Positions 50,562 to 59,268 of a stretch of 64,000 nucleotides of DNA are shown here, one piece after another. The number at the start of each line of letters is the position of its first letter. Positions within the stretch are counted from its first letter, which is position 1. The notes beneath the pieces were generated by a model, which worked only from the letters and a program-made list of their open reading frames with translations, ran no database searches and was not told the DNA's origin. Source of the stretch: CAIWMF01 sp964402065 (GTDB taxonomy: Bacteria > Verrucomicrobiota > Verrucomicrobiia > Chthoniobacterales > UBA6821); contig CAYOAN010000005.1 in the NCBI GenBank assembly GCA_964402065.1, positions 162,660-226,659 of the forward strand. The letters are read 5' to 3'. The position numbers were made by a program, and so were the translations under genes.

Positions 50562-52412
50562 TTAAATTTGCTTTAGCTGTTCAAGCGACAAACGTAAGAC
50601 CAAAAACATCCACCTGATTTCATGAAGACTGGAATTTTTTGATGCCTCGGACATCAAGTTCACAAGACGATTTGCGGCTAATTGACCGTTAGTCAGTTTT
50701 TCGAGTTCGGTAGGAAGCTTGTGTAAAAGTTCTGCCAATGCTGATTGTTGAAGCCAGGCATGAAGTGGTGGGTTGAAGCCACGCTTTGGCCCAGTGACAG
50801 CCTGAGGCCCTATTTGATTTTGTAGAAATTTTTTTGGTGGATGCGTGAAACGTTCTTGTGGAGTCATTCCATGAACAGCAGCAACAAAGCGATGGTCTAC
50901 CATCGGGCTTCTTAACTCAAGACTATGAGCCATGCCGCAGAGATCTGATTTTCTTAAAATATATTCTGGAAGGTAATTAAGACGATCGCATTCTAGCATC
51001 CAGTCACGAGGCGAGAGATGTTGCTGAGGGAGACGCCAGTAGTGCGTCTTGATTTCGTAATCAGGTTGTAAAAAAGCACGGGTGAGTGGGTCGAGTGCGG
51101 AGAAACGGAGCGCATAGGCCTCTTCCCAGCCAAGTTGATAGCTGAGCAAGAGTCGTCGCAACCGGCCGCTGCGAGAAGTCTTTAAACAAAGTTCAGAGGA
51201 AGTCCATGGAGATTTCTTTTTCGAAAAGCGTGGCAAGAGCCTTGAGGCACGCTGATGAACCGCATAACGTTTGTAGCCAGCAAAGAGCTCATCGCCTCCG
51301 TCACCAGCAAGGGCCACGACGATTTCTTGCACCGCTGCTTGGCACAAATACCATGTTGGAATAGCTGATGGATCAGCAAAAGGCTCATCGAGATCAGCAA
51401 CGATGCGCGGAGCATCAGCTGAATTCATCGTGATTGGAAGAGCTTTGTGTCTTAATCCTAGTCGTTTTGCAATGGTAGCAGCTGCCATTGATTCATCAAA
51501 ATGAGGATCGTTAGGGAAGGTTGCTGTGAAGGAGGAAAATTCTGAAAGATGACCGTTCTGAGCGACAGTGGCTGCAATTGCTTGAGAGTCAATGCCGCCA
51601 CTTAAAAAAATTCCGAGAGGACGATCGGAAACAAGACGTTGCTCTACGGCTTCATGAAATATGATGGAGGAGTCGCTTTTTTCAGGCGTCAGCTGCCAAT
51701 ATTCTTCAGGCTTACCAATGGCGATTTTGCCCCGATCAAATTTGACAACAAGGCGATGTGCTGCTGGAAGTTTATAAATTCCTTCAAAAATGGAGAGGGG
51801 CGCAGGGATATAGCGGTGGGTGAGGAAGGCATCAATGGCGAGAGGATTAAAATGAAGCGGCGCCATATCTTCATTGAGAGCGGCTAGAGCCCGTGCACTG
51901 CTTGCAAAAGAAAAACTATTTTTATCAGGACGATAGAAGAGAGGTTTTTCTCCCAAACGATCACGTGCTAGGAGGAGCTTTTCGTGACGCAGATCAAAAA
52001 TCGCAATCGCGAACATCCCACGAAGCCGATCAAGGATGGCTTCACCCCATTCTTCATAGCCATGTAAAATAAACTCAGTATCACAATGTCCTGAAAAATG
52101 ATGGCCGCGACGCTTCAATATTTCAGCTTCTTCTTCCCATCCATAAATTTCACCATTGTAAACAATCCAAACAGAACCATCTTCATTTTGCATCGGTTGC
52201 GTTCCAGCGGACGAAAGATCCCGAATGCTAAGACGTGTTTGCAAGAGCGCCGCAGTTCCTGTTTCAGAAGCATGCCATTTTTTTTGTTCATGATAAGAAA
52301 AATAGCGAAGACCTGATCCATCAGGACCTCGTGTGAGAAGGGCTTCACGAGCTGCTTCCAGGCGTTCTGAAGAGAGAGTATGTTGATGAAAAATGCCAGC
52401 GATGCCACACAT
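50562..52412 (-). CDS. asnB: Asparagine synthetase, glutamine-hydrolysing
   Basis: 616 residues. After Met1 the nucleophile Cys2 (MCGIAGIFHQ) defines the class II glutamine amidotransferase domain, followed by LLTRGPDGSG and an ATP-pyrophosphatase domain with FLSGGIDSQAIAATV. It makes Asn from Asp, Gln and ATP, or amidates a related substrate in cell-envelope pathways. Length and motif order fit AsnB. Heptanucleotide repeats lie about 20 bp upstream of the ATG. Confidence 0.92.
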   Translation of the reverse strand: MCGIAGIFHQHTLSSERLEAAREALLTRGPDGSGLRYFSYHEQKKWHASETGTAALLQTRLSIRDLSSAGTQPMQNEDGSVWIVYNGEIYGWEEEAEILKRRGHHFSGHCDTEFILHGYEEWGEAILDRLRGMFAIAIFDLRHEKLLLARDRLGEKPLFYRPDKNSFSFASSARALAALNEDMAPLHFNPLAIDAFLTHRYIPAPLSIFEGIYKLPAAHRLVVKFDRGKIAIGKPEEYWQLTPEKSDSSIIFHEAVEQRLVSDRPLGIFLSGGIDSQAIAATVAQNGHLSEFSSFTATFPNDPHFDESMAAATIAKRLGLRHKALPITMNSADAPRIVADLDEPFADPSAIPTWYLCQAAVQEIVVALAGDGGDELFAGYKRYAVHQRASRLLPRFSKKKSPWTSSELCLKTSRSGRLRRLLLSYQLGWEEAYALRFSALDPLTRAFLQPDYEIKTHYWRLPQQHLSPRDWMLECDRLNYLPEYILRKSDLCGMAHSLELRSPMVDHRFVAAVHGMTPQERFTHPPKKFLQNQIGPQAVTGPKRGFNPPLHAWLQQSALAELLHKLPTELEKLTNGQLAANRLVNLMSEASKNSSLHEIRWMFLVLRLSLEQLKQI

Positions 52413-52431
52413 AGGAGCAGAGGTTCAGAGT

Positions 52432-52455
52432 ACAGATTGCAGATTGCAGATTGAA
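52432..52455 (-). repeat. Heptanucleotide repeat upstream of asnB
   Basis: Three tandem copies of CAATCTG (minus strand) sit about 20 bp before the asnB ATG. Just beyond are CAAAGAACA-type repeats (52472-52495), similar in style to 32905-32917. Confidence 0.6.
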
Positions 52456-52536
52456 AAAAGAGATTAATCACAAAGAACATAAAGAACACAAAGAATTTAA
52501 TTTTCTTTTTTGTATTTTTTATGGTTAGAATTTTTC

Positions 52537-53085
52537 GTGACTTTAAAACAAAAAAACATTGTCTATTTCGACTTGGAAACGCAACTCACGGCCAATGATG
52601 TTGGTGGTTGGTCCAAGAAAGCAGACATGAAGGTTTCAGTGGGAGTCACTTATAGCACGGCTTCCGGGAAGTATGAAATTTTTAGTGAAAAGCGAGTGCC
52701 TCAATTAATCGAGACATTGAGTAAAGCCGATCTTGTTGTTGGGTATAATAATCGACGCTTCGATTATGAGGTTTTAATGGGGTATACGATTCTCGACCTG
52801 CCGCATCATCTGCCGACACTCGATTTATTAGAAGTAGTGGAACAAGCAGCTGGGCATCGACTCTCTCTGGATGCTGTCGCACAGGCCACGCTAGGAGTCG
52901 GAAAGACGGGCGATGGTCTGGATGCTATTCGGTGGTGGCGCGAAGGAAAAATCATGGAGATTGCCCACTATTGTTGTTTTGATGTGAAAGTTACTAAGAT
53001 GGTTCACGAATACGCCATTGCTCATGGCGAACTTCATTTCCTTGATCGCTTCGCGCAGAAGAAGACACTGAAAATTGTTTTGTAA
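52537..53085 (+). CDS. DEDDh-type 3'-5' exonuclease-like protein (RNase H fold)
   Basis: 183 residues from the GTG at 52537; there is no in-frame ATG nearby. Exonuclease motif I is YFDLETQ (Asp12, Glu14), motif II GYNNRRFDYEVL (Asp near 75), and motif III HYCCFDV, with His143 and Asp148 in H-x4-D spacing. It resembles DnaQ-fold exonucleases found next to, or fused with, helicases. The substrate is unknown. It lies upstream of infA on the same strand. Confidence 0.8.
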   Translation: MTLKQKNIVYFDLETQLTANDVGGWSKKADMKVSVGVTYSTASGKYEIFSEKRVPQLIETLSKADLVVGYNNRRFDYEVLMGYTILDLPHHLPTLDLLEVVEQAAGHRLSLDAVAQATLGVGKTGDGLDAIRWWREGKIMEIAHYCCFDVKVTKMVHEYAIAHGELHFLDRFAQKKTLKIVL

Positions 53086-53104
53086 CATCATTTCATGCTT
53101 TACC

Positions 53105-53129
53105 TCTAGCCTGTAGCCTGTAGCCTCCA
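53105..53129 (+). repeat. Heptanucleotide repeat upstream of infA
   Basis: TAGCCTG, TAGCCTG and TAGCCTC are three nearly perfect tandem heptamers. Just before the infA ATG, CGTGTATTAAAT matches the terminal sequence of the family-1 elements, so a solo element end may be present. Confidence 0.55.
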
Positions 53130-53142
53130 ACGTGTATTAAAT

Positions 53143-53361
53143 ATGGCAAAAGAAGAAGCAATTACAACAGAGGGAGTCATTGTTGAAGTTCTCCCGGGCA
53201 CAATGTTTCGGGTGAAACTCTCGAATGGACACATGGTCTTGTCTCATATCTCTGGAAAAATGAGAAAGCATTTTATTCGTATTGTTCCTGGGGATAAGGT
53301 GACTGTTGAAATGTCGCCTTACGATTTAACCAAGGCACGAATTATTTTTAGAACGGCTTAA
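53143..53361 (+). CDS. infA: Translation initiation factor IF-1
   Basis: 72 residues, the same length as E. coli IF-1. It is a single S1-like OB fold: GVIVEVLPGTMFRVKLSNGH, HISGKMRKHFIRIVPGDKV and the C-terminal MSPYDLTKARIIFR are all conserved. It binds the ribosomal A site during initiation. Confidence 0.97.
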   Translation: MAKEEAITTEGVIVEVLPGTMFRVKLSNGHMVLSHISGKMRKHFIRIVPGDKVTVEMSPYDLTKARIIFRTA

Positions 53362-53372
53362 TACGTTATTAA

Positions 53373-53397
53373 GCTTACTTCTGTAAGCAGAAGTTGT
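53373..53397 (+). terminator. Possible terminator after infA with two exclusive hairpins
   Basis: GCTTAC-TTCT-GTAAGC and the overlapping ACTTCT-GTAAGC-AGAAGT exclude each other; the second is followed by TGTTTCC. It is 12 bp after the infA stop. The U tract is weak. Confidence 0.4.
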
Positions 53398-53523
53398 TTC
53401 CCACTGTGCTTGTTCAGCTAGCTTCTCATATACGGTGATTGCTTAGGTCGGATTCTTCCTTCCTTTTCATTGGAATGAAAGATAGTGGCGTCGTATAAAA
53501 ATCATTCGTCATCGGTAAACAAA

Positions 53524-55326
53524 ATGAAAACACTTCCCCAACTTTTTCTTCAAGTTGGTATGCATTGGAAAGATCGACCTGCCTTTTCCATGCAACGGGC
53601 CAAAGGGGAAACGCTTTTTGAAACAATTTCTTATGGATCCTGGTGTGATCGGACACTAGCGCTTGCTACAGCTTTGATTGATCTCGGAGTAAAAGCTCGA
53701 GATCATGTCGGTTTGATCAGTGATAATTGCTTCGAGTGGATTTTGAGTGACGCAGCAATTCAATGTTGTGGAGCAGCTGATGTACCACGAGGAAGTGATA
53801 TTACGCCTGACGAAATGGCTTACATTATAGCCCATGCTGACGTGAAAGTTCTCTTTGTGGAAAATCAAAAACTGTTAAAGCAATGGCAAGCTTTAGGAAA
53901 AGAGAAACCTGCTTGTGCTCATGTCATCGTGATGAAAGTAGAAGAAGGAACAGTTTTGCCAGAAGGAGTTATCACGTTGGCATCACTGGAAGTCGATGGA
54001 AAGAGGCTTCGCGAGGCAGGAGATCGGCGAGTTGAAGAACGCATCGCTCAGATCCAACCGAATGATCTTTACACACTCATTTACACTTCAGGAACAACTG
54101 GCATTCCTAAAGGTGTTCAATTAACGCACGCCTCTATTTGCTCTCAAGTGAAAAACTTGAGTTCGGTTTTAATGGGAAATAAGACCTCAAAAAAACTTCT
54201 TTCTTCCCAAGAAGCACTTCGCGCTCTTTCTATTCTTCCTATCTGGCATAGCTATGAACGCGTTTTTGAAATGTTTCTCATCGCTCAAGGAGGATGTATG
54301 TACTACTCCTCGCTCCGTTCGCTCGTGCAAGATTTAAAGTTAGTGCGCCCTAACTTGATGGCCTCGGCACCCCGATTATGGGAAGTGCTTTATGAAAAAA
54401 TCATGACTGAAGTGGAGCAACAATCTTCTTTCAAAAAAATACTTTTCCATGGCATCACAAAAAGCAAATGGCTTGCAGGCTTGTTTCGATATTGGAACCT
54501 TCCGCCATTGCCTCAATTGCAAAATGTTGTTGGAGGAGCTTTGAGGGCGACGATTTCTGGCGGGGGAGCGCTTCCGCCTCACGTTGATCAATTTTTTAAT
54601 CGGATTGGAATAGCTCTTCTCGAAGGTTACGGGCTCACTGAAAGTGGGCCTGTCATAGCAGTGAGATCCCCTGAACGCCTCGTGATAGGGACAGTAGGGC
54701 CTCTTTTGCCAGAAACGGAAGTCAAAATTCTTGATCTAGAAAACGAGAGTGTTCTTTATCCCAACCCCGCTAACCCCTTTTTGGGGGCAGGACGTCGAGG
54801 GGAGATTTGTGTGCGTGGTCCTCAAGTGATGAAGGGATATTATAAAAATTCTGAAGAAACAATGAGGGTCTTGCGCGATGGGTGGTTGCATACCGGAGAT
54901 ATCGGGATCATGACACGGGAAGGATGTCTTAAAATTGTGGGGCGATGCAAAGAGACGATCGTCCTACTGAATGGAGAAAATGTGGAGCCACTGCCGATTG
55001 AATCGCGGCTATTACAATCTCCTTTCATCGCTCAATGCATGATTGTGGGCCAAGATCAAAAACATTTGGGAGTGCTTATTGTGCCAGCAAATGAAGCTAT
55101 CAAGCAGCGAGAAAATGATCCCAAAAAACAGCATCAGCTCTTAGCCTCAGAAATTCGTCGTCTCATCAGCACGGAACATGGCTTTAAATCTTTTGAAAAA
55201 ATAGGTCCATGGCGCTTACTCTCCAAGCCTTTTGAGGTTGGTGATGAATTAACTGGAACCTACAAACTCAAGCGACATGTGATTACAGAACGATATCAAC
55301 AGCTGATTAAAGAAATGTTTTGTTAG
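53524..55326 (+). CDS. AMP-binding long-chain acyl-CoA synthetase
   Basis: 600 residues from the ATG at 53524. The ANL-superfamily P-loop is YTSGTTGIPKGV (about 187-198), then EGYGLTESGPVIAVR (motif A5), GDIG with adenylation-domain features, and KETIVLLNGENVEPLPIES. It activates long-chain fatty acids to acyl-AMP and then acyl-CoA, as in FadD15-like enzymes. It stands alone, with infA on one side and element H on the other; its TAG stop begins element H. Confidence 0.92.
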   Translation: MKTLPQLFLQVGMHWKDRPAFSMQRAKGETLFETISYGSWCDRTLALATALIDLGVKARDHVGLISDNCFEWILSDAAIQCCGAADVPRGSDITPDEMAYIIAHADVKVLFVENQKLLKQWQALGKEKPACAHVIVMKVEEGTVLPEGVITLASLEVDGKRLREAGDRRVEERIAQIQPNDLYTLIYTSGTTGIPKGVQLTHASICSQVKNLSSVLMGNKTSKKLLSSQEALRALSILPIWHSYERVFEMFLIAQGGCMYYSSLRSLVQDLKLVRPNLMASAPRLWEVLYEKIMTEVEQQSSFKKILFHGITKSKWLAGLFRYWNLPPLPQLQNVVGGALRATISGGGALPPHVDQFFNRIGIALLEGYGLTESGPVIAVRSPERLVIGTVGPLLPETEVKILDLENESVLYPNPANPFLGAGRRGEICVRGPQVMKGYYKNSEETMRVLRDGWLHTGDIGIMTREGCLKIVGRCKETIVLLNGENVEPLPIESRLLQSPFIAQCMIVGQDQKHLGVLIVPANEAIKQRENDPKKQHQLLASEIRRLISTEHGFKSFEKIGPWRLLSKPFEVGDELTGTYKLKRHVITERYQQLIKEMFC

Positions 55327-55465
55327 AGCATGTTAATGAATTCGATAGCCGAGTGTTGCGATGTCACTCCGGCGCTCAAAGCCTCGAGTATGCCCATATA
55401 CACTGCGTTTTTGCGCTCCTTGTTCCTGGCACTACATCGGCTATCATGTTTTTTAAAATGCTCTA
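55324..55465 (+). repeat. MITE-like palindromic element H (family 3)
   Basis: TAGAGCATGTTAATGAATTC on the left and GTTTTTTAAAATGCTCTA on the right are inverted repeats. The segment TTGTTCCTGGCACTACATCG matches element E. Its first three bases are the TAG stop of the acyl-CoA synthetase, and its right end supplies the last codons and TAA of the convergent gene at 55453. Confidence 0.75.
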
Positions 55466-56567
55466 GGACGATCAGAGCATGCAGTCTTTTTTATTTCCTC
55501 CCTACCTGTTGCTCTTGGTGGCTGAATGGATCTCCTTATTAAAAAAGTTGGTTTTAGATAAGAACAATAAGCCTGATCTTGAGCCTGCTTGGCAGCGCTG
55601 ACCAATGCTTGTTTTTCAGCAGGATCAATAAATTTAAGCTGACCATTTTCCGAGTAAGAAAAATGAGTGCTTTTAGCTAATGCTAGTGCTGTATTTGCTT
55701 GAACAATTCGATGAATTCCCTCGAGATGCTGTTTCATGGTGAGGGCCATCTGAAGCAATTGAAGCCTGCCTTGTTGATCATTGATTTTTGGCGGGAGCAT
55801 TTTCTCGCAAAGGTAAATATAGCTCTCACTTTTTTCTAAAAATTGACTTGTATGGTGATCACTCCATTTTCTCATGCTTTCAAGCGTGTACATTTGAAGA
55901 TGAAGAGCAGGTGATTGTTTGATTCTGAAAATTAAAGTCTCGGCAGCTTTAACCTTTGCATGAATTTCTAACAGACTATGTACCTCATGAAGCCACGTGT
56001 CTTCAATAGCTCTGAATAAATAAGGGGAAAAAACTTCAACTTGTGATGATGTTCTTTCCTGTGCGGCGATGATCCGGTTTAAAAAATGAGCAGAAAGATC
56101 TGTTATCGACTTCCTACGATTAATCCAGATCTCTGTTTGTTGTAAAAAAGTTGGAATTGCATGATCTGTTGTTGGTATGGCAAGTTGCTAGTGCTTGTTC
56201 TATCGCATAGCAGATTTTGCTTACTCAGGTTGTTTCTTTCCCCTTGTTGACCAAGCATCATCAACGGAGAGCTTGTTAAAGAGTCCAGTTCTAAACAATC
56301 TTTATAATATTCGATTTCAAGATCAGTTAGTTCTTCCATTGGTTTATTCTCTTGGCCTTGAACAAGGTGATAGGCGGTATCACTATTCTCCGCAGCTTGT
56401 TCAATCTGATAGTGCCTAGTTACGAAGCCATAATACTTAGCAGCATCCGGAACTGAGTTTAAAAAAGCAGCATGGTTTTCAACTGTGATAGAAGAAGGCA
56501 TGGCTTGAGCAAAACAGTGAGGAAGGAAAATAAAAAAGAGTGGTAAAATAAATTTCGCGCTATTCAA
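55453..56567 (-). pseudogene. Exported helical protein, disrupted by a frameshift at an A6 run
   Basis: An N-terminal part from the ATG at 56567 (signal peptide, FILPLFFIFLPHCFAQA) runs to a TAA at 56103. The downstream frame continues sensibly from about 56185 through LSAHFLNRIIAAQERTSSQ to the TAA at 55453. The frames cross at the run of six A (plus strand 56144-56149); one extra base there restores a single protein of about 371 residues. This may be a sequencing error, a pseudogene or slippage. The C-terminal seven codons (SDRPRAF) and stop come from element H. Helical, unrecognised. Confidence 0.65.
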
Positions 56568-56607
56568 AGGAGTAAGAGATTGGCTTAGCTGTGAAAAACT
56601 GAATACA

Positions 56608-57504
56608 ATGACTTTTCAAGTTTTAGCTATGCAAATTTACATTGATGGTCAATTTTTTTCTGAGGAAGAGGCAAGGATTTCTGTCTTTGATCATGGCTTG
56701 CTTTATGGCGATGGGGTGTTTGAAGGAGTGCGTTTTTATGATGGCAAGATTTTTTGTGCTGATGAGCATCTTGAGCGTTTATACGATTCAGCTCGGGCTA
56801 TCTTATTAGAGATTCCTCTTCGATTAGAAGAGATAAAACAAGCCTTAGAAGAAACAGTGCGACGCAATCAACTTTCTGATGGCTATGTGAGGTTGATTGT
56901 TACGCGAGGCAAAGGCTCATTGGGACTTAGTCCGAGCAGTTGTCCTCAGCCGACTGTTATTATTATTGTTTCAACAATTGCACTCTATCCCAAAGAAGCT
57001 TATGAACAAGGACTCGCTCTGATCACGTGCGCTACGCGCCGCTCCACACCAGGCGCTTTCAGTCCAATGATCAAATCGCTCAATTATCTTAACAATATCA
57101 TGGCACGCTTAGAAGCTATCCATGCTGGTGCAGGAGAGGGCTTGATGCTCAACGAGCAAGGCTTTGTTGCCGAATGTACGGCTGATAATATTTTCATTGT
57201 TAAAAAAGGAGTCTTGATCACACCATGTACATCTTCTGGAGCTCTTGCAGGAATTTCGCGCGCAGTAACAATGAGGCTAGCACTTGACATGGGGCTCGAG
57301 GTGAAGGAAGTTTTTATGAGCTGTTATGATATTTATACGGCAGAAGAATGTTTTCTTACTGGAACAGCGGCAGAAGTTGTTCCGGCCGTTTCTTTAGACA
57401 GACGTAGGATTGGGACTGGGCTGCCAGGCCCGATTACCAAAACATTAATGAAACAATTTCGTGAATTAACTCACTCAAATTATGATCTGCAATCATTGCC
57501 ATAA
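56608..57504 (+). CDS. Class IV PLP aminotransferase (IlvE/D-amino-acid type)
   Basis: 298 residues (or 291 from Met at 56629). PLP fold-type IV: the Lys in IKSLNYLNNIMARLEA is the Schiff-base residue, and GDGVFEGVRFYDG and EVFMSCYDIYTAEECFLTGT are typical. It is either a branched-chain or a D-amino-acid aminotransferase; the sequence alone does not decide. Its last 23 bp overlap mcsA, so it is in the mcsA-mcsB-clpC transcription unit. Confidence 0.85.
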   Translation: MTFQVLAMQIYIDGQFFSEEEARISVFDHGLLYGDGVFEGVRFYDGKIFCADEHLERLYDSARAILLEIPLRLEEIKQALEETVRRNQLSDGYVRLIVTRGKGSLGLSPSSCPQPTVIIIVSTIALYPKEAYEQGLALITCATRRSTPGAFSPMIKSLNYLNNIMARLEAIHAGAGEGLMLNEQGFVAECTADNIFIVKKGVLITPCTSSGALAGISRAVTMRLALDMGLEVKEVFMSCYDIYTAEECFLTGTAAEVVPAVSLDRRRIGTGLPGPITKTLMKQFRELTHSNYDLQSLP

Positions 57505-58045
57505 GGAAGAAGCCACTGTCTTCTTAACTCAAATTGTCGAGGGGAAGATGCAAAAAATGAATTTTTGTGAAGCGTGTGCTGAAAAAAAAGGGGTCAATAA
57601 TCCAGCCGGATTTGCCCTTACGGAGCTGCTTTTAGGGCTTGGCTTGGCTCAAGATGCTGCGCCAGTAACAGAGTTGACCTGTGCTGTTTGTGGGTGGACG
57701 CATTCTCAATTTAAAAAAACTGGCCGCCTTGGTTGTAGTGCTTGCTACGATTTGTTGACAGAAGACCTAACACCGATGCTTCGGAATATGCATCCGGGCT
57801 TGGTTCATGTTGGAAAAGCGCCACGACGTTTTGCCCAAGAGCAAAAAAAGCAAGCATCGACCAAGCTATTGCAAGAACAGCTTCAAAAAGCAATTTCCGA
57901 TGAGGAATATGAAAAAGCTGCACAGCTTCGTGATGAAATTATGGCCCTTCAACAAGCTGCTACAGCAGGGAGTACTGAGAAAACTGCCAAGAAAAGAGGT
58001 TCGCAAAAGTTTTTTCCCTTTGAAGTTGGTCCGACTAAACATTAA
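57482..58045 (+). CDS. mcsA: McsA, activator of protein arginine kinase
   Basis: 187 residues. Four CxxC pairs (Cys3/6, 29/32, 67/70, 85/88) form two zinc-binding units. The C-terminal UVR domain contains EEYEKAAQLRDEIMAL (about 138-160), and a basic tail follows. It activates McsB and couples it to ClpC. The gene overlaps the aminotransferase and is followed by mcsB after 33 bp. Confidence 0.92.
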   Translation: MICNHCHKEEATVFLTQIVEGKMQKMNFCEACAEKKGVNNPAGFALTELLLGLGLAQDAAPVTELTCAVCGWTHSQFKKTGRLGCSACYDLLTEDLTPMLRNMHPGLVHVGKAPRRFAQEQKKQASTKLLQEQLQKAISDEEYEKAAQLRDEIMALQQAATAGSTEKTAKKRGSQKFFPFEVGPTKH

Positions 58046-58078
58046 AGAACAAAGCGCATTTCAGCATCTTTCATTTCT

Positions 58079-59140
58079 GTGAACACGGCTTCTCTTCAAT
58101 TTCCGCTGACTGATCCCAAGAACAATATTGTGATTAGTAGTCGCGTCCGTTTTGCGCGTAATTTGAAGGAGCGTCCTCTTCCAGGTGTTGCTAAAAAGCC
58201 CGTCCTTCTCGCATTGATGGAGGAAATAAAAGGGGCCATCATGCTCCTCCCTGAAATGGAGGGGGCCGTGACAAAAAAAATGGAGGATCTCACGCTTTTA
58301 GAAAAACAAATTTTAGTCGAACGGCACCTCATGAGTTGCGAGCATGCTGTTAAAGGGGCTGGTAGCGCTCTCGTGCTCAATCAAGCAGAAACATTAAGCA
58401 TGATGATCAATGAAGAGGATCATTTGCGAATGCAGGCAATTCTTCCAGGTCTGCAATTGCAGCGAGTCTTCGCAATGATGCATGCAGTAGATGATCAGCT
58501 TGAAGAGAAGCTCGACTTTGCATTTCATCCCACTTTGGGGTACCTAACCGCTTGCCCAAGCAATGTGGGGACTGGAATGAGGGCCTCTGTCATGTTGCAT
58601 CTTCCGGGCTTAGTGATTTCAGAACAAATCAACAAAATTATTAATTCCGTTAATAAAATGGGGCTGGTTGTGCGTGGTCTTTATGGTGAGGGGAGTGACG
58701 CGAAAGGAAACCTTTTTCAAATTTCCAATCAAACGACCTTGGGAGAAAAAGAAGAAACAATTTTACAGCGGCTTTCTGAAGTCATTGAGCAAATTTTGCA
58801 GCATGAGCAAAATGCGAGGATAGTGTTTCTGCAGCAACAACCAGAAGACCTTCTCGATCAGGTGGGGCGGGCTTATGGGATTTTATCTCATGCCTATTCG
58901 ATGACGACAAAGGAAGGACTCAATCTTTTATCACTCCTGAAGCTTGGAATAGACTTGCAGCTTCTCCCCGAACAAAGTCGCGAGGTTGTAGATAAACTTT
59001 TTATGGAAACACAACCGGCACATTTGCAGCAGGGAGCAACCCAGCCTAAAATGTCAGCTAAGGAACGCGATTTGCTACGCGCAACTTTGATTAAAACAAA
59101 AATTAAAGAGATGCCAGAGCCACAAATCAGTTCTAGGTGA
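58079..59140 (+). CDS. mcsB: Protein arginine kinase McsB
   Basis: 353 residues from a GTG start. The guanido-kinase fold is shown by ISSRVRFARNLKERPLPG, MSCEHAVKGAGSALVLNQAE, and the catalytic-loop region GYLTACPSNVGTGMRASVML. McsB phosphorylates arginines, marking proteins for ClpC-ClpP. It lies between mcsA and clpC, as in Firmicutes, but ctsR is missing. Confidence 0.95.
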   Translation: MNTASLQFPLTDPKNNIVISSRVRFARNLKERPLPGVAKKPVLLALMEEIKGAIMLLPEMEGAVTKKMEDLTLLEKQILVERHLMSCEHAVKGAGSALVLNQAETLSMMINEEDHLRMQAILPGLQLQRVFAMMHAVDDQLEEKLDFAFHPTLGYLTACPSNVGTGMRASVMLHLPGLVISEQINKIINSVNKMGLVVRGLYGEGSDAKGNLFQISNQTTLGEKEETILQRLSEVIEQILQHEQNARIVFLQQQPEDLLDQVGRAYGILSHAYSMTTKEGLNLLSLLKLGIDLQLLPEQSREVVDKLFMETQPAHLQQGATQPKMSAKERDLLRATLIKTKIKEMPEPQISSR

Positions 59141-59268
59141 AGAGCGAATGACGAAGGGTTGAAAAGCTTACTTGTTTCTGGTAGATTCTCCTAGCCGTTT
59201 TCTGATTAAAGAAAAGAAGAGGAATTTTTTGCGCTCTTTTACGGCAGTTTCTTAATTTTATAATTTTT

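Noticed and set aside
12353..55465. Palindromic elements as simple Rho-independent terminators
   Set aside because: They lack a U tract after the core hairpin, are 120-165 bp with long inverted ends, and also occur upstream of genes, so a mobile or structural repeat fits better.
56144..56149. Canonical -1 ribosomal frameshift signal at the A6 run (T6 in the mRNA sense)
   Set aside because: The zero-frame codons CTT TTT TAC do not form an X XXY YYZ heptamer; slippage or a sequencing error is more likely, although single-codon slippage is not impossible.
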